5,484 nt of DNA from an uncultured Bacilli bacterium (GTDB lineage Bacteria; Bacillota_I; Bacilli_A; ML615J-28; CAG-313). The DNA is taken from the NCBI GenBank assembly GCA_904502205.1, contig CAJGDR010000062.1:1-5484 (forward strand). The letters are read 5' to 3'. The position numbers and the translations under genes are program-made. Position 1 is the first letter of the stretch. Every line of letters starts with the position of its first letter. Shown in pieces: positions 5,095 to 5,484 of the stretch. The notes beneath the pieces were generated by a model. It had not been told where the DNA came from. It did not search any database and was given only the letters and a program-made list of their open reading frames with translations.

Positions 5095-5484
5095 CAGCTT
5101 TTTCTTTAGCTTTTTGAGCTTCTAATTTTGCTTTTTCTTTAGCCTTTTCAGCTTCAAGTTTTGCTTTTTCTTTTTCTTTAGCTTTTTGAGCTTCTAGTTT
5201 AGCTTTTTCTTTTTCCTTAGCTTTTTGAGCTGCTAATTTTTCTTTTTCTTTAGCTTTTTGAGCTTCTAGTTTAGCTTTTTCTTTAGCCTTTTCAGCTTCA
5301 AGTTTTGCTTTTTCTTTTTCTTTAGCTTTTTGAGCTTCTAATTTAGCTTTTTCTTTTGCTTTTTCAGCTTCAAGTTTTGCTTTTTCTTTTTCTTTAGCTT
5401 TTTGAGCTTCTAATTTAGCTTTTTCTTTAGCCTTTTCAGCTTCAAGTTTTGCTTTCTCTTTTTCTTTATCTTTTTGATCTGCTA
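5090..5484 (-). CDS. Lys/Glu/Ala-repeat protein, C-terminal part, 5' end outside window
   Basis: This is an open minus-strand frame of 130 sense codons from the right edge to TAA at 5090–5092, followed at once by a second TAA (5087–5089). No start codon lies in the window. The translation uses only six amino acids (K, E, A, L, Q, D) and consists of alternating units such as KAKLEAEKAKE (11 residues) and KAKLEAQKAKEKE (13), ending in KEKAA. All five other frames are closed by stops in nearly every repeat, which supports this one as the coding frame. The Lys/Glu pattern, with no Pro, Gly or aromatic residue, predicts a long charged α-helix. It resembles in composition the helical stalk of TolA or single-α-helix segments, but this is compositional and not evidence of homology. 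The N-terminal region, which would show a signal peptide, membrane anchor or domain, is not visible. I do not recognise the gene. Confidence 0.8.
   Translation of the reverse strand, partial: ADQKDKEKEKAKLEAEKAKEKAKLEAQKAKEKEKAKLEAEKAKEKAKLEAQKAKEKEKAKLEAEKAKEKAKLEAQKAKEKEKLAAQKAKEKEKAKLEAQKAKEKEKAKLEAEKAKEKAKLEAQKAKEKAA
5102..5484. repeat. In-frame tandem array of 33- and 39-bp units (72-bp higher-order period)
   Basis: Taking GCTTCAAG, GCTTCTAA/G or its variants as the phase mark, units begin at 5118, 5151, 5190, 5229, 5262, 5295, 5334, 5367, 5406 and 5439. The spacings are 33, 39, 39, 33, 33, 39, 33, 39 and 33 bp, and a further 39-bp unit reaches the window edge. All spacings are multiples of three. 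LEAE units always use the CTT Leu codon while LEAQ units use TTA or CTA, so the two unit types are also distinct at DNA level. The order is disturbed around 5190–5295, where two 39-bp units adjoin and a diverged unit (KEKLAAQ) sits. The array continues out of the window. Confidence 0.88.

Noticed and set aside
5102..5484. Possible CRISPR array or other non-coding tandem repeat
   Set aside because: There are no unique spacers and no palindromic repeat. Unit lengths are all multiples of three and one frame stays open throughout, ending in tandem stops, so this is a protein repeat.

Overview
The window is AT-rich, tightly packed bacterial DNA of low-GC Gram-positive type (Bacillota/Bacilli, or a Mollicutes-related lineage). 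Three things point there: the Ala-specific T-box leader in front of alaS, the alaS–ruvX–DUF1292 gene order typical of Firmicutes, and strong AAAGGAG-like ribosome binding sites. Trp residues that I checked are TGG, every visible stop is TAA, and nothing requires reading UGA as Trp. A genus cannot be named from this window.

Left part, plus strand (1–1236): the 3' end of a gene that looks like tmcAL (ylbM; tRNA-Met cytidine acetate ligase) runs directly, with no gap, into a complete Mrp/ApbC-family P-loop ATPase gene. A perfect 10-bp inverted repeat with U-tracts on both strands (about 1237–1263) separates this unit from a convergent minus-strand operon and can terminate both.

Central part, minus strand (4862 down to 1262): alaS (alanyl-tRNA synthetase, full length), ruvX/yqgF (overlapping alaS by one base, TAATG) and a DUF1292 gene (2 bases after ruvX) form one operon. 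It resembles the Bacillus alaS–yrzL–yrrK–yrzB cluster but lacks yrzL (ireB). The DUF1292 protein carries an extra C-terminal tail of about 55 residues holding 16 Cys and 9 His, which looks like a metal-binding appendage.

Right part, minus strand: alaS is preceded by a T-box leader (about 4878–5085). A GCU specifier, the UGGUACCGCG T-box sequence and mutually exclusive antiterminator and terminator helices can all be drawn. The leader abuts the stop codon of a further minus-strand gene (5090 to beyond 5484). The visible 130 codons of that gene encode only Lys, Glu, Ala, Leu, Gln and Asp in 11- and 13-residue repeats, predicted to form a long charged helix. It has no start codon in the window.

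Most of the window is housekeeping. The parts that deserve a second look are the Cys/His tail on DUF1292, the repeat protein beside the T-box, the missing ireB, and the Mrp protein without a CxxC motif. I see no sign of a defence system, mobile element or CRISPR array.
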